A stretch of 64,000 nt of DNA from Amycolatopsis sulphurea (GTDB lineage Bacteria > Actinomycetota > Actinomycetes > Mycobacteriales > Pseudonocardiaceae), in assembly GCF_002564045.1 (NCBI RefSeq), contig NZ_PDJK01000002.1, forward strand, positions 5,146,001 to 5,210,000, given 5' to 3'. Below the pieces are notes generated by a model. That model made no database searches. It was not told where the DNA came from and saw only the letters and a program-made list of their open reading frames with translations. Shown here piece by piece: positions 8,314 to 16,927 of the stretch. Both the position numbers and the translations under genes were made by a program. How positions within the stretch are numbered: the first letter of the stretch is position 1; the number at the start of each line of letters is the position of its first letter.

Positions 8314-8712
8314 ATGACTCCGATCGACGCCCTCGCCTGGGTGCACGTCCGCGACCGGCGGCTGCTGTCCGTGCGGACCACCGGAAAGACGAAGTTCTAC
8401 CTGCCCGGCGGCAAGCGCGAGCCCGGTGAGGGGGACGTGGAGGGGCTCTGCCGCGAGATCCGGGAGGAACTCGGTGTGCGGCTGGACCCGTACAGCTTCC
8501 GGTTCTTCGCGCTGCTCGACGAGGAGGCGGACGGGTTCGCCGACGGCCGCCGCGTCCGGATGACCTGCTACACCGCCGGGCACCGAGGGCAACCGGAGCC
8601 GTCCGCCGAGATCGCGGAGGCGGCCTGGCTGGACTCCTCGGATGCCGCCGCGTGCCCGCCCGCGGGGCAGCGGGTCCTGCGGATGCTGGCCGAGGCGGGT
8701 CTGGTGGACTGA
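8314..8712 (+). CDS. Nudix hydrolase
   Basis: 132-residue single-domain hydrolase of nucleoside diphosphates linked to another moiety. The Nudix box is complete: GKREPGEGDVEGLCREIREE followed by LGV fits G-x5-E-x7-REUxEExGU. The start ATG at 8314 fits the N-terminal strand TPIDALAWVHV. The substrate cannot be told from sequence. It is divergently transcribed from the AraC regulator. Confidence 0.92.
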   Translation: MTPIDALAWVHVRDRRLLSVRTTGKTKFYLPGGKREPGEGDVEGLCREIREELGVRLDPYSFRFFALLDEEADGFADGRRVRMTCYTAGHRGQPEPSAEIAEAAWLDSSDAAACPPAGQRVLRMLAEAGLVD

Positions 8713-8888
8713 GCACGGACCCCGGCCCGGCGAGCATCGTGCGCGGACCACCGGACCTGAGCTACCCATTAGGGTGAATTACCGCCTGATTTGGCGAGCT
8801 GGCTAACGCCGAGTGACGGTCCGGCGAGATACCGGATGTCCTGCTCAGTCGTACTCACCGAGTGCGCTCGAGGAAGCGAAGCCTCGCC

Positions 8889-9422
8889 ATGGGTGTTCTT
8901 CGCACGGCCCGGCCCACGGCGGTCCGGGGGAGGTCTTGGCCGTTCGGCGGCCTCGCCGTCGTGCTCGCCGCTGCGGTGGCCGCTGCGGCCGTGGCCTGGT
9001 ACACGATCCCGCCGACCGGCCGGGCCGCACCCGCGATTTCCGGGGTGGCGGCCCAGCCAGAACCCGGCGCCACCGCGTACACCGGCCACCAGGACGATCG
9101 GACCACCCCGGACGGCCGGAACGCGAAGCAGGCGGTCTCGCAGAGTGCTCTGGTCGTCGTGTACGAGCTGACCGGCGCGGGCGGCGCGCGCAATCTCACG
9201 TACGTCGGCGAAGGCGGCAGTCTCCGGCAGCAGGATGAGGTCGCCACGCCGTGGGCGGTGTCCGTGCAGCGCGCCGCCGCCGCGGACGCGCCGTCGTTCT
9301 CCAGCCTGGTCGCGCAGAACGTCGGCGACGGGGAGCTGGGTTGCCGCATCCGGGTGAACGGTGCGGTTGTGGCACAGCAGTCCGTGACCGGCGTGGGGGC
9401 TCGGCTCAGCTGCGTGTCCTGA
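8889..9422 (+). CDS. MmpS-family membrane protein
   Basis: 177 residues from ATG 8889, which has GAGGAAG about 12 bases upstream; a GTG at 8862 in the same frame is possible. One transmembrane helix lies near the N terminus (GGLAVVLAAAVAAAAVAWYT). An extracytoplasmic beta domain follows, with the MmpS signatures VVYELTGAGGARNLTYV and CRIRVNGAVVAQQ. MmpS proteins usually assist an MmpL exporter, but no mmpL gene adjoins. A promoter probably lies in 8713-8860. Confidence 0.85.
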   Translation: MGVLRTARPTAVRGRSWPFGGLAVVLAAAVAAAAVAWYTIPPTGRAAPAISGVAAQPEPGATAYTGHQDDRTTPDGRNAKQAVSQSALVVVYELTGAGGARNLTYVGEGGSLRQQDEVATPWAVSVQRAAAADAPSFSSLVAQNVGDGELGCRIRVNGAVVAQQSVTGVGARLSCVS

Positions 9423-9447
9423 CGGCGGGTGGGGCAGGATCCCGTTC

Positions 9448-10206
9448 GTGAACGCAGCGATCGGGTTCGGGCCCGTCCTGATAGCGGTGCTGGTCGTGCT
9501 CGCACTCGCCGGGTCCGTGGTGGTCCGGTACGGCGAACTCGGGCAGGGCCGCGCGGTGCTTGTGGCCGCCGTGCGGGCGGTCGCGCAGCTGGCGCTGGTC
9601 TCCCTGGTGATCACCGTGATCCTGCGTTCGGACTGGCTGACCGCGCTGTTCGTGCTCGTCATGTTCTCGATCGCGACCGGTACCTCCGCGGCGCGGATCG
9701 GGGTGCCGCGCCAGGCGGGCTGGATCGCGCTCGCCCTGGCCGCGGGCGTGCTCCCGGTGCTGGGGCTGGTCCTCGGCTCGGGGGTGGTGCCGCTGCGGCC
9801 GATCGCGCTCGTGCCGGTCGCCGGGATCGTCATCGGCGGCACGATGACCGCCACCTCGCAGGCCGCCCGCCGGGCCCTCGACGAGCTGAAGACCCGGTAC
9901 GGCGAGTACGAGGCGGCGTTGGCGCTGGGTTTCCTGCCCCGGCACGCGGCGCTGGAGATCTGCCGTCCCTCGGCCGGCCAGGCGCTGATCCCGGCGCTCG
10001 ACCAGACCCGCACGGTCGGGCTGGTCACGCTGCCCGGCGCGTACGTCGGGGTGCTGCTCGGCGGGGCGAGCCCGCTGCAGGCCGGGACCACGCAGGTGCT
10101 GGTGCTGCTCGGCCTGCTGGCCGCCGAATCGATCGCCGTGCTGGTGACCGTGCAGCTCGTCGCGGACGGCCGGATCCACCGGGCCGGCGAGGTTCGGGCG
10201 TTCTGA
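9448..10206 (+). CDS. fetB: FetB/YbbM-type ABC transporter permease (UPF0014)
   Basis: 252-residue membrane protein with about seven hydrophobic helices. The family's conserved middle is clear: IVIGGTMTATSQAARRALDE, then RYGEYEAALALGFLPRHA and TVGLVTLPGAYVGVLLGGASPLQAG. In E. coli FetB is the permease of an iron exporter with the ATPase FetA. No ATPase gene lies next to it here, so its partner must be elsewhere. Start is GTG 9448, 25 bp after mmpS, so the two may be co-transcribed. Confidence 0.88.
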   Translation: MNAAIGFGPVLIAVLVVLALAGSVVVRYGELGQGRAVLVAAVRAVAQLALVSLVITVILRSDWLTALFVLVMFSIATGTSAARIGVPRQAGWIALALAAGVLPVLGLVLGSGVVPLRPIALVPVAGIVIGGTMTATSQAARRALDELKTRYGEYEAALALGFLPRHAALEICRPSAGQALIPALDQTRTVGLVTLPGAYVGVLLGGASPLQAGTTQVLVLLGLLAAESIAVLVTVQLVADGRIHRAGEVRAF

Positions 10207-10265
10207 ACCCGGCTGCTCCGGCCGCGCCCCCGCGTTGGCTCCAAACCTTGCCGGGGCCGGGCGGC

Positions 10266-10955
10266 TCAGCCCAGCGGCGCGGCGAGGTGAGCGGTGTCGT
10301 TGAACCGGCGCACCAGCCAGTTTTCCCCGTGCAGCACCAGATGGGACACCGAGCCGTTGTCCGCGCCGAGGAAGGCGAACCGGTCGAGCGCCCGGGTGGC
10401 CTGGGCGAAGGCCTCGCCGATCACGCCGCCGTGGGTGAACACCGCGACCCGCCGGTCCGGGTTGGCCGCGGCGATGCGGGTCAGCGCGGCCCGGATCCGG
10501 CAGCCGAACGCCTCGTCCGATTCCGCGCCGGGGACCACGTCCCAGCGCTGCTCGGTCCACAGTCGTCGCACGATCGGGTGCCCTTCGGCGGTGTGCTTGC
10601 GGAAGAGCCCGTTCTTCTCCCAGTGGCCGAGGTAGATCTCCCGCAGGTCCGGCTCGACGGCGGGGGTGATGCCCAGCTTCTCTGCCAGCGGCGCGGCGGT
10701 CTGCACGGTACGCCGCAACGTGGTCACGTACAGCGCGTCGAGCCGTTCACCGGCCAGCCGCCGTGCTACGCGTGCGGCGTGTTCGCGACCCTCGGGGGCG
10801 AGATCGGGATCGGCCTGCCCGTCGAGCAGCTCGAACGGCGCACTCGCCTTCGCGGGCATCGATTCCCCGTGGCGCACCAGGAAGATCTCCGTCGAGCCGG
10901 GCGGCGGTGTGAAGCGGTGCTGGCGGTATTCGATCTCCTGCTCCGGGGTGGTCAT
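10266..10955 (-). CDS. Histidine phosphatase (phosphoglycerate mutase-like) family protein
   Basis: 229 residues from ATG 10955. The phosphohistidine motif LVRHGES is near residue 30, with the second arginine/histidine elements TTLRRTVQTA and VFTHGGVIG. It is a cytoplasmic phosphatase or mutase of unknown substrate. It is convergent with the permease gene, with 59 bp between them. Confidence 0.9.
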   Translation of the reverse strand: MTTPEQEIEYRQHRFTPPPGSTEIFLVRHGESMPAKASAPFELLDGQADPDLAPEGREHAARVARRLAGERLDALYVTTLRRTVQTAAPLAEKLGITPAVEPDLREIYLGHWEKNGLFRKHTAEGHPIVRRLWTEQRWDVVPGAESDEAFGCRIRAALTRIAAANPDRRVAVFTHGGVIGEAFAQATRALDRFAFLGADNGSVSHLVLHGENWLVRRFNDTAHLAAPLG

Positions 10956-10983
10956 GCCTCCGACCCTAGCCACGCGCCGCGAT

Positions 10984-12861
10984 TCAGCCCAGCTGCTTGT
11001 CCACGAAACACCACCGCCAGGACTCGCCCGGTTCGAAGCTGCGCATCACCGGGTGCCGGGACTCGTGGAAGTGCCGCGAGGCGTGCCTGGCCGGCGACGA
11101 ATCGCAGCAGGCGACGTTGCCGCATTTCAGGCAGATCCGCAGGTGCACCCAGGTGGTGCCCTCCGCGAGGCATGCTTCGCAGCTGTCCGGCGAGCTGGGC
11201 GTCTTGCCGGGCCATTCGTGCGCGAGGTGCTTGCACGAACCGGCGGTCGCCGCGGGAGTGCTGAGTTCCCGGCCTTCCTGCGGGGGTTCTTCGTCGTCGC
11301 GGTCGAGCATCGACTCCTCGATATCGAGGCGGGCCAGAATGCGGCGCAGCACGGTGTCGTCGGCGGTGCCCTGGTCGCGGGCTTCCAGGAACCGTTCGCG
11401 TTCGGCCTCCAGCAGCTGCACGCGCAGCCGACGGTACGCGTCGCTCGGCGTCTCCGCCAAGGCGCTCTGCCTGCCGAGCTGCTCCCACGCGGAGTCCGAA
11501 CGGGACTGCAGCCGTTCGCGCAGCCGCTGGATCACTTCGGGCGGGTCTTCAGGCCGTTGCAGCTCGTCCAGCCTGCGCAGCGCGACGCGCGTCATGTCGT
11601 GCAGCACGGCCGCTTCCTGCAGCGCGTCCTCCGCCGGATCGGGCCGGGGCAGCCGCAGCCGCCGGATCAGCGGGGGCAACGTCATGCCCTGCACCACGAG
11701 TGTCCCCGCCACCACGACGAAGGCGGCCAGCACGAGGACGGCGCGCTGTGGGGTGTCCGCGGGCAGCACGAACGCGGCGGCGAGGGTGACCACGCCACGC
11801 ATCCCGGCCCACGAGATCACCGCCGAGTACCGCCACGGCCAGATCTTGCCGCGGCTGACGCCCAGCCGGTGCAGCAGCCGCGTCACCGTGCCGATCCCGA
11901 TCATCCACAGCACCCGCGTGAGGATGGTCGCGCCGAGGACCGCCGCGCAGATGCCGATCAGCGCCCACAGCGACAGCCCGCTCTTGCCGACCTCGGTGAG
12001 GATCCGCCGCAACTGCAGGCCGATCAGCAGGAAGACCATGTTCTCCAGCAGGAACTGCACGGTCTGCCAGTTGAGCCTGGTGGCCAGCCGGGACGGGCCG
12101 GACTGGATCTGCGGGGCCTTGTGCCCCTGGATGAGCCCGGCGACGACCACGGCCAGCACGCCGGACCCGTGCGCCAGTTCGGCGAGCAGGTACGCGGCGA
12201 ACGGCACCGCGAAGGACAGCGCGGTGTCCGTGATCGGTTCTTCCAGCCGGGCACGCAGGAACGCCACCGCGATGCCGACGACGAAGCCGATCACCAGCCC
12301 GCCGACCGCCGCGAGCACGAAATCGAGGCCGACCTGCCACAGGCTGACCGCTCCGGCGATCGCCGCGATCGCGGTGCGCAGCGCGACCAGCGCGGCCGCG
12401 TCGTTGAACAGGCTCTCGCCCTCCAGCAGCCGGACGAGCTTGCGCGGCATGCCGACCCGCCGCGCGACCACGCTCGCGGCCACCGCGTCCGGCGGGGCGA
12501 CCACCGCGCCCAGCGCGATCCCGGCGGCGAGCGGCAGGCCGGGCACCACCGCCCAGGCGACCAGGCCGACGCCGAAGGCGGTGAATACCACCAGCCCGAC
12601 CGACAGCAGCGCGATCGCCCCGCGCAGGCGGCGGAACGCGACCAGTGAGGTCTGGATCGACGCCGAGTACAGCAACGGGGGCAGCAGTCCGATCAGGACT
12701 ACCTCGGGATCGAGGTCGTACTCCGGTACCCCCGGCACGAACGAGGCCGCGACTCCCACCGCGACCAGGCACAACGGTGCCGACCAGTCCCATCGACGCG
12801 CCCCGACCGTGACGATCAGGACCGTGAGGACCAAGCCGACCAATTCCGCCGCTACGTGCAC
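10984..12861 (-). CDS. Na+/H+ antiporter (CPA1/NhaP type) with C-terminal UBP-type zinc finger
   Basis: 625 residues. Residues 1-420 form a multi-helix CPA1 antiporter domain with the ion-binding region GAVVAPPDAVAASVVARRVG, LLEGESLFNDAAALV and WAGMRGVVTLAAA. A cytosolic helical stretch follows. The last 85 residues are a UBP zinc finger (CKHL, CEACLAEGTTWVHLRICLKC, then ACCDSS and HASRHFHESRHPVM). The finger is known for binding free ubiquitin C termini in eukaryotes. In actinobacteria it is a recurrent but unexplained antiporter appendage. Start is GTG 12861; the gene is divergent from the esterase by 59 bp. Confidence 0.92.
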   Translation of the reverse strand: MHVAAELVGLVLTVLIVTVGARRWDWSAPLCLVAVGVAASFVPGVPEYDLDPEVVLIGLLPPLLYSASIQTSLVAFRRLRGAIALLSVGLVVFTAFGVGLVAWAVVPGLPLAAGIALGAVVAPPDAVAASVVARRVGMPRKLVRLLEGESLFNDAAALVALRTAIAAIAGAVSLWQVGLDFVLAAVGGLVIGFVVGIAVAFLRARLEEPITDTALSFAVPFAAYLLAELAHGSGVLAVVVAGLIQGHKAPQIQSGPSRLATRLNWQTVQFLLENMVFLLIGLQLRRILTEVGKSGLSLWALIGICAAVLGATILTRVLWMIGIGTVTRLLHRLGVSRGKIWPWRYSAVISWAGMRGVVTLAAAFVLPADTPQRAVLVLAAFVVVAGTLVVQGMTLPPLIRRLRLPRPDPAEDALQEAAVLHDMTRVALRRLDELQRPEDPPEVIQRLRERLQSRSDSAWEQLGRQSALAETPSDAYRRLRVQLLEAERERFLEARDQGTADDTVLRRILARLDIEESMLDRDDEEPPQEGRELSTPAATAGSCKHLAHEWPGKTPSSPDSCEACLAEGTTWVHLRICLKCGNVACCDSSPARHASRHFHESRHPVMRSFEPGESWRWCFVDKQLG

Positions 12862-12920
12862 GGGACAATCATCACCCGGGGAACCCGGATCGCGCGCGTG
12901 GGCCGCACTACGCTGGCGTC

Positions 12921-14351
12921 GTGACGACTGTGGACACGCTGGCCGGGGCCGTGAGGGGTGCGGCGCAGGACGGCGTACGAGTGTTCCTCGGCGTGCCGTT
13001 CGCGGAGCCGCCCGTGGGGGAGTTGCGGTTTCGCGCACCGGTGTCGGTCTCACCGTGGGCGGGGGTACGCGACGCGACTGGCTTCGCCGAGAAGGCTCCG
13101 CAGCCCGCTCTCACCGGTAAGGGGTTCGTCGGTGACGAGGACTGTCTGTACGTGAACGTCTACGCCCCTGAGGAGCCCGGGCCGCACCCTGTGTTCGTGT
13201 GGATCCACGGCGGCGGTGGGGTGCTGGGGTCACCGCATCAGTTCGACGGCTCCGCGTACGCGCGCCGTGGGGTGGTCGTGGTGACGGTCGCGTATCGCCT
13301 CGGCGTACTCGGGCTGCTTCGCCTGCCTGGGGTGTCCGAGGGGAACTTATCGCTGCAGGATCAGGTACTCGCGCTGGAATGGGTACGGGACAACGTGGCA
13401 GCGTTCGGCGGTGACCCGGGCCGTGTCACGCTCGCCGGGCAGTCGAACGGTGGGCGCATCGTGGGCACGTTGCTCGCGGTCCCCGCGGCGCGTGGGCTGT
13501 TTCAACAAGCCATCGTGCAGAGCGGGACCGGCGTCGGATCCGTGGTACACACTGCGGCCGAAGCCGAGACGGTGGGCAAGTCCGTGCTGGAAGACCTCGC
13601 TGTGCCCGCCGAAGCGCTCATGACGATGCCTGCGACGCAAATCCTTGCCGCGCAGCAACGCGTCACAGCCGCGCTCGACACGCTTGTGCCGTACCGGGTC
13701 GTGGTCGGCAGCGAACAGTTGCCGCGCAACCCGGGCGATGCGATCGCAGACGGCGCGGCACGCGATGTACGGCTGCTCATCGGAACCACCGCCGACGAAC
13801 AGGACCTGTTCTCCTGGCTGCAGAGCGGTGGCGCGAAGCTGCTCGGCACCGGCTCGACGATGCTGGACTCCGGCGCCATCGAGCGCGCCATCGTCGCGTA
13901 CCGAGAGCTGTTCCCGGACTGGCCCGAAGACCAGCTGGCGAACCGCGTACGTACGGCGGGCGACTGGTGGCTGCCCGCGATCCGCTGCGCCGAAGCCCAG
14001 CACGCGGCGGGCGGCGCGACCTGGATGTACCGGCTGGACTGGCGGATCGCCCCACGCGGCCGTGGGCTGGGCGCGGCGCACGGAGTGGACCTGCTGTTCA
14101 TGTTCGACGACATCGGCAACCCGAATTGGCGCTTCATGCTCGCCGCCACCCGCCCCGATCCCGCGCGGCTCCAGGCGATGGCGAGCGAGATGTTCGGCGC
14201 GTGGCACCGCTTCGTCGTCACAGGCGAACCGGGATGGCCGCAGTACTCGCCGCAGGATCGGGTGACCCGGCTGTTCGACGACGTGAGCCGTACGGCGTCG
14301 GACCCGGACGCCGCCGAGCGTCGGGTGTGGGATCAGAGCGCAGCGACGTAG
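12921..14351 (+). CDS. Type-B carboxylesterase family protein
   Basis: 476-residue cytoplasmic esterase. The N-terminal GVRVFLGVPFAEPPVGELRF and EDCLYVNVYAP are carboxylesterase signatures, followed by the oxyanion segment WIHGGGG. The nucleophile Ser175 sits in GQSNGG, where most relatives have GESAGG. The acidic and histidine residues of the triad lie further on (TTADEQDLFSW, GAAHGVDLLFMF). The start GTG at 12921 is close to the divergent antiporter. The end overlaps the convergent ychJ by 19 bp. Confidence 0.92.
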   Translation: MTTVDTLAGAVRGAAQDGVRVFLGVPFAEPPVGELRFRAPVSVSPWAGVRDATGFAEKAPQPALTGKGFVGDEDCLYVNVYAPEEPGPHPVFVWIHGGGGVLGSPHQFDGSAYARRGVVVVTVAYRLGVLGLLRLPGVSEGNLSLQDQVLALEWVRDNVAAFGGDPGRVTLAGQSNGGRIVGTLLAVPAARGLFQQAIVQSGTGVGSVVHTAAEAETVGKSVLEDLAVPAEALMTMPATQILAAQQRVTAALDTLVPYRVVVGSEQLPRNPGDAIADGAARDVRLLIGTTADEQDLFSWLQSGGAKLLGTGSTMLDSGAIERAIVAYRELFPDWPEDQLANRVRTAGDWWLPAIRCAEAQHAAGGATWMYRLDWRIAPRGRGLGAAHGVDLLFMFDDIGNPNWRFMLAATRPDPARLQAMASEMFGAWHRFVVTGEPGWPQYSPQDRVTRLFDDVSRTASDPDAAERRVWDQSAAT

Positions 14352-14704
14352 TACCAGCGGCCTGCTTCGCGGACGAAGCGGCTGTTCTCGTGCAGCACGT
14401 CGTCCTGTCCACGGTGGCGGTAGTACGCGCGGAACTCGACGGTGCCCTCGTTGGCGAGCAGCGAGCCGCCGGTGTGTCCCAGTACCTCCAGCCGGAGCCA
14501 CTCCTGTCCCGGATCGAGCCGCAGCCGTCGCGGCCGGGTGTCCGGATGCCAGGTGTCCAAGAGGTAGTCCCGGTCGCCGACAGCGAACGCGCTGTAGCGC
14601 GAGCGCATCAGGCGCTCGGCCGTCGGCGCGTGCTGTTCGCCGCGGTGAAACGGGCCGCAGCACGCGTCGTACGTCTCGGGTAGACCGCAGGGACAGCTAG
14701 CCAC
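14333..14704 (-). CDS. ychJ: YchJ-family protein with SEC-C metal-binding motif
   Basis: 123 residues. The N-terminal CPCGLPETYDACCGPFHRGE is the SEC-C zinc-binding motif. APTAERLMRSRYSAFAVGDRD and the NTF2-like C-terminal half (VEFRAYYRHRG, VLHENSRFVREAGRWYYV) are the YchJ signature. The family's biochemical role is unknown. Its start overlaps the end of rnhA by 8 bp, so the two are translationally linked. Confidence 0.93.
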   Translation of the reverse strand: MASCPCGLPETYDACCGPFHRGEQHAPTAERLMRSRYSAFAVGDRDYLLDTWHPDTRPRRLRLDPGQEWLRLEVLGHTGGSLLANEGTVEFRAYYRHRGQDDVLHENSRFVREAGRWYYVAAL

Positions 14705-15173
14705 GGGCGCGCTTCACCCCGGCTTCGGCTGCTTCCTTCGCACCCTTCACCGCGAGACGGTCCGCGCGCTCGTTCTCCGGCAGCCCCGCGTGTCCCTTTA
14801 CCCAAAGCCACTCGACCTCGTGCCGCTCGCCCGCCGTGTCCAGACGCTGCCATAGGTCGGCGTTCTTGACCGGCTGCTTTGCCTGCGTCTGCCAGCCGTT
14901 CTTCTTCCAACGCGGCATCCACTGCGTGACTCCGTTGCGGACGTACGTGCTGTCGGTGTAGATCTTCACCACCGACGCCCGGGTTAGGCTCTCCAGCGCA
15001 CGGATCGGCGCCATCAACTCCATCCGGTTGTTGGTCGTGACGGTGTCCTCGCCGCCGTACAGCTCGCGTTCGTGCCGCCCGTACCGCAGCAGGGCGCCCC
15101 ACCCGCCGGGGCCGGGATTGCCACTGCATGCGCCGTCGGTGTAGATCTCCACCACCTGGTCCGTCTCCGCCAC
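14697..15173 (-). CDS. rnhA: Ribonuclease HI
   Basis: 158 residues; degrades the RNA strand of RNA-DNA hybrids. The metal-binding catalytic residues are all present in order: Asp in IYTDGACSGNPG, Glu in NNRMELMAPIRAL, Asp in IYTDSTYVRNG, and the final Asp in ENERADRLA, with His124-equivalent in VKGHAG. It is first in a two-gene leftward unit with ychJ. Confidence 0.96.
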   Translation of the reverse strand: MAETDQVVEIYTDGACSGNPGPGGWGALLRYGRHERELYGGEDTVTTNNRMELMAPIRALESLTRASVVKIYTDSTYVRNGVTQWMPRWKKNGWQTQAKQPVKNADLWQRLDTAGERHEVEWLWVKGHAGLPENERADRLAVKGAKEAAEAGVKRARG

Positions 15174-15265
15174 GTCGGCGACCCTACCGTTCTCGTATCC
15201 TGGAACCGGGAATGCCGCTGCGGTCGCCGCGTTCCCCCTGGTGACTTCGAGCGGAAGGAACCGGG

Positions 15266-16048
15266 ATGGATTTCACTCAGGCCTGGCAGGAATGGAAGGC
15301 CGGACGCGAGAAGACGCTCGCCGACCCGCACGGCTGGCTTGCGCTGGTGTCGCTGGATTGGCTGGAGACCCACCCGCGCAGCTACCCCGGGCTGCCCGGC
15401 CTCTGGTGGCAGGACGAGGACGTTGCCTACGTCGACCCGGCCGGCGCCGACCTGCGACACGAGGGAACCCCGCTGTCCGGCGTACGCCGCTTCGAGCTGG
15501 TCAACAGCGGCCCCGGCGCCCGCGTGACCGCCGGCGACCGGGAGATCGAGATCGCCCGCCGATCCGGCTACCTGATCCGCGTACACGACCCGAAGTCGTT
15601 GGTACTGCGCAACTTCCATGGCGTCCCTGCGTACGAACCCGACGCGGCGTGGGTGTTCGTAGGCACGTACGAGCCCTTCGCCGAACCCCGCCCCACCACC
15701 GTGGGCGCTGTCGTCGAAGGCTTGTCCCACGTGTACACGGTCCCCGGCCTTGTCCACTTCACCCACAACGGCACCGAACACACCCTGACCGCGTTCAACG
15801 GCCGTGACGGCGGCCTGAACATCCTGTTCACCGACAAGACCAGCGGCGTGACGACGTACGCCGCGAACCGCTCCCTACCGGTCTCTGCACCTGCCACGGA
15901 CGGGACGGTGACCCTGGACTTCACCCGCGCGGTGAACCTGCCGTGCGCGTTCACCGACTTCGCGACCTGCCCCTTGCCGCCTGAGGGGAACCACTTGCCG
16001 TTCGCGGTGGAGGCGGGGGAGAAGCTGCCGTTCGAACGGCAAGGGTGA
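15266..16048 (+). CDS. DUF1684 domain-containing protein
   Basis: 260-residue protein of unknown function. DUF1684 hallmarks are strong: DGWL-like N terminus (DPHGWLALVSLDWL), YEPDAAWVFVGTYEPF, then GRDGGLNILFTDKTSGVTTY and the C-terminal signature LPCAFTDFATCPLPPEGNHL followed by PFAVEAGEK. The start ATG at 15266 is preceded by GAGCGGAAGGAACC, a good ribosome binding site. It is divergent from rnhA. Confidence 0.93.
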   Translation: MDFTQAWQEWKAGREKTLADPHGWLALVSLDWLETHPRSYPGLPGLWWQDEDVAYVDPAGADLRHEGTPLSGVRRFELVNSGPGARVTAGDREIEIARRSGYLIRVHDPKSLVLRNFHGVPAYEPDAAWVFVGTYEPFAEPRPTTVGAVVEGLSHVYTVPGLVHFTHNGTEHTLTAFNGRDGGLNILFTDKTSGVTTYAANRSLPVSAPATDGTVTLDFTRAVNLPCAFTDFATCPLPPEGNHLPFAVEAGEKLPFERQG

Positions 16049-16182
16049 CTCAGTCCGGGACCCGATCCGCCTTTGCGATGCTGCCCGCTTGTGGGCCGAG
16101 GTCCTCCACCCATCTACAGTCCAGGATCGACAAGAACCAGGCGGATGTAGCTCACGGGGCTACGTGGGGCTACACTGGCCTC

Positions 16183-16461
16183 GTGAAGGTGATCACTCAG
16201 CGCGAGTTCCGCAACAACTCTGCTGCCGTCATGGACGCCGTCGAGGCGGGCGAGACCTACTACGTCACCCGCAACGGTGTCGAAGTGGCTGAGTTGCGGC
16301 CGACACCACGCAGGCGTCGCCTTACTGCCGAGGAGTTGGTACTGCGACATCGGAGGTTGCCCACGGTTGAGGCTGCGCAGATGCGGCGGGAAGCCGATGA
16401 GTTCTTCGGCACTGAGGATCGTGTGGATTCCGACGACATAGGTGAGCTGTCTCGTGACTGA
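16183..16461 (+). CDS. Phd/YefM-family antitoxin
   Basis: 92 residues from GTG 16183. The N-terminal VKVITQREFRNNSAAVMDAV and YYVTRNGVEVAELRP are the Phd/YefM DNA-binding fold. The C-terminal part (LTAEELVLRHRRLPTV to the end) should wrap the toxin. Its stop overlaps the vapC start within GTGACTGA. Direct repeats of GGGGCTAC just upstream (16156-16174) may be its operator. Confidence 0.9.
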   Translation: MKVITQREFRNNSAAVMDAVEAGETYYVTRNGVEVAELRPTPRRRRLTAEELVLRHRRLPTVEAAQMRREADEFFGTEDRVDSDDIGELSRD

Positions 16462-16858
16462 GCGCCACGAGGCAGGTGTGCTCGACACCTGCACTTATAT
16501 CGACCTTGGTCTGCTCGATCCCGCGGCATTGCCCAAGATCCCGGAACTCACTGCCGTCACCATGGCCGAGCTGCATCAGGGAGTCGCGATGGCCAAGGCT
16601 CCCGCCGTCCGGGCGGCGCGCACCGAGAAGCTCGGTGCCGCCATCGTCGACTTCGTGCCGCTGCCCTTCGACGGCGAGGCGGCCGCCCGGTACGGAACTC
16701 TGGTCGCACTGGTCCTTGCGGCGAAACGGAATCCGCGACCTCGGCGCATGGATCTGATGATCGCCGCCATTGCGTCCTCGCGCGATCTGCCGCTTTACAC
16801 CCGAAACGCTGACGACTTTAAAGGGTTGGACGGCATGATCGAGGTCATCGCCACCTGA
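16454..16858 (+). CDS. vapC: PIN-domain toxin (VapC-type)
   Basis: 134 residues from GTG 16454, in the overlap with the antitoxin stop. The PIN acidic residues are visible: Asp in GVLDTCTYIDL, Glu in TAVTMAELHQG, Asp in RRMDLMIAAIA and Asp in LYTRNADDFKGL. VapC proteins are RNases acting on tRNA or other structured RNA. It is the second gene of a classic type II toxin-antitoxin pair. Confidence 0.92.
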   Translation: MTERHEAGVLDTCTYIDLGLLDPAALPKIPELTAVTMAELHQGVAMAKAPAVRAARTEKLGAAIVDFVPLPFDGEAAARYGTLVALVLAAKRNPRPRRMDLMIAAIASSRDLPLYTRNADDFKGLDGMIEVIAT

Positions 16859-16927
16859 GCGATCTGTTTCGTGCGAAATGTGGCCGCCTCGGGCCTGCTG
16901 ACAAGGTCGAGTGTCGCGATCTGTCGT

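Noticed and set aside
16146..16180. tRNA-like GTAGCTCACGGGGC segment before the antitoxin gene
   Set aside because: It does not fold into a cloverleaf and lacks a T arm; better explained as repeats of GGGGCTAC in an operator.
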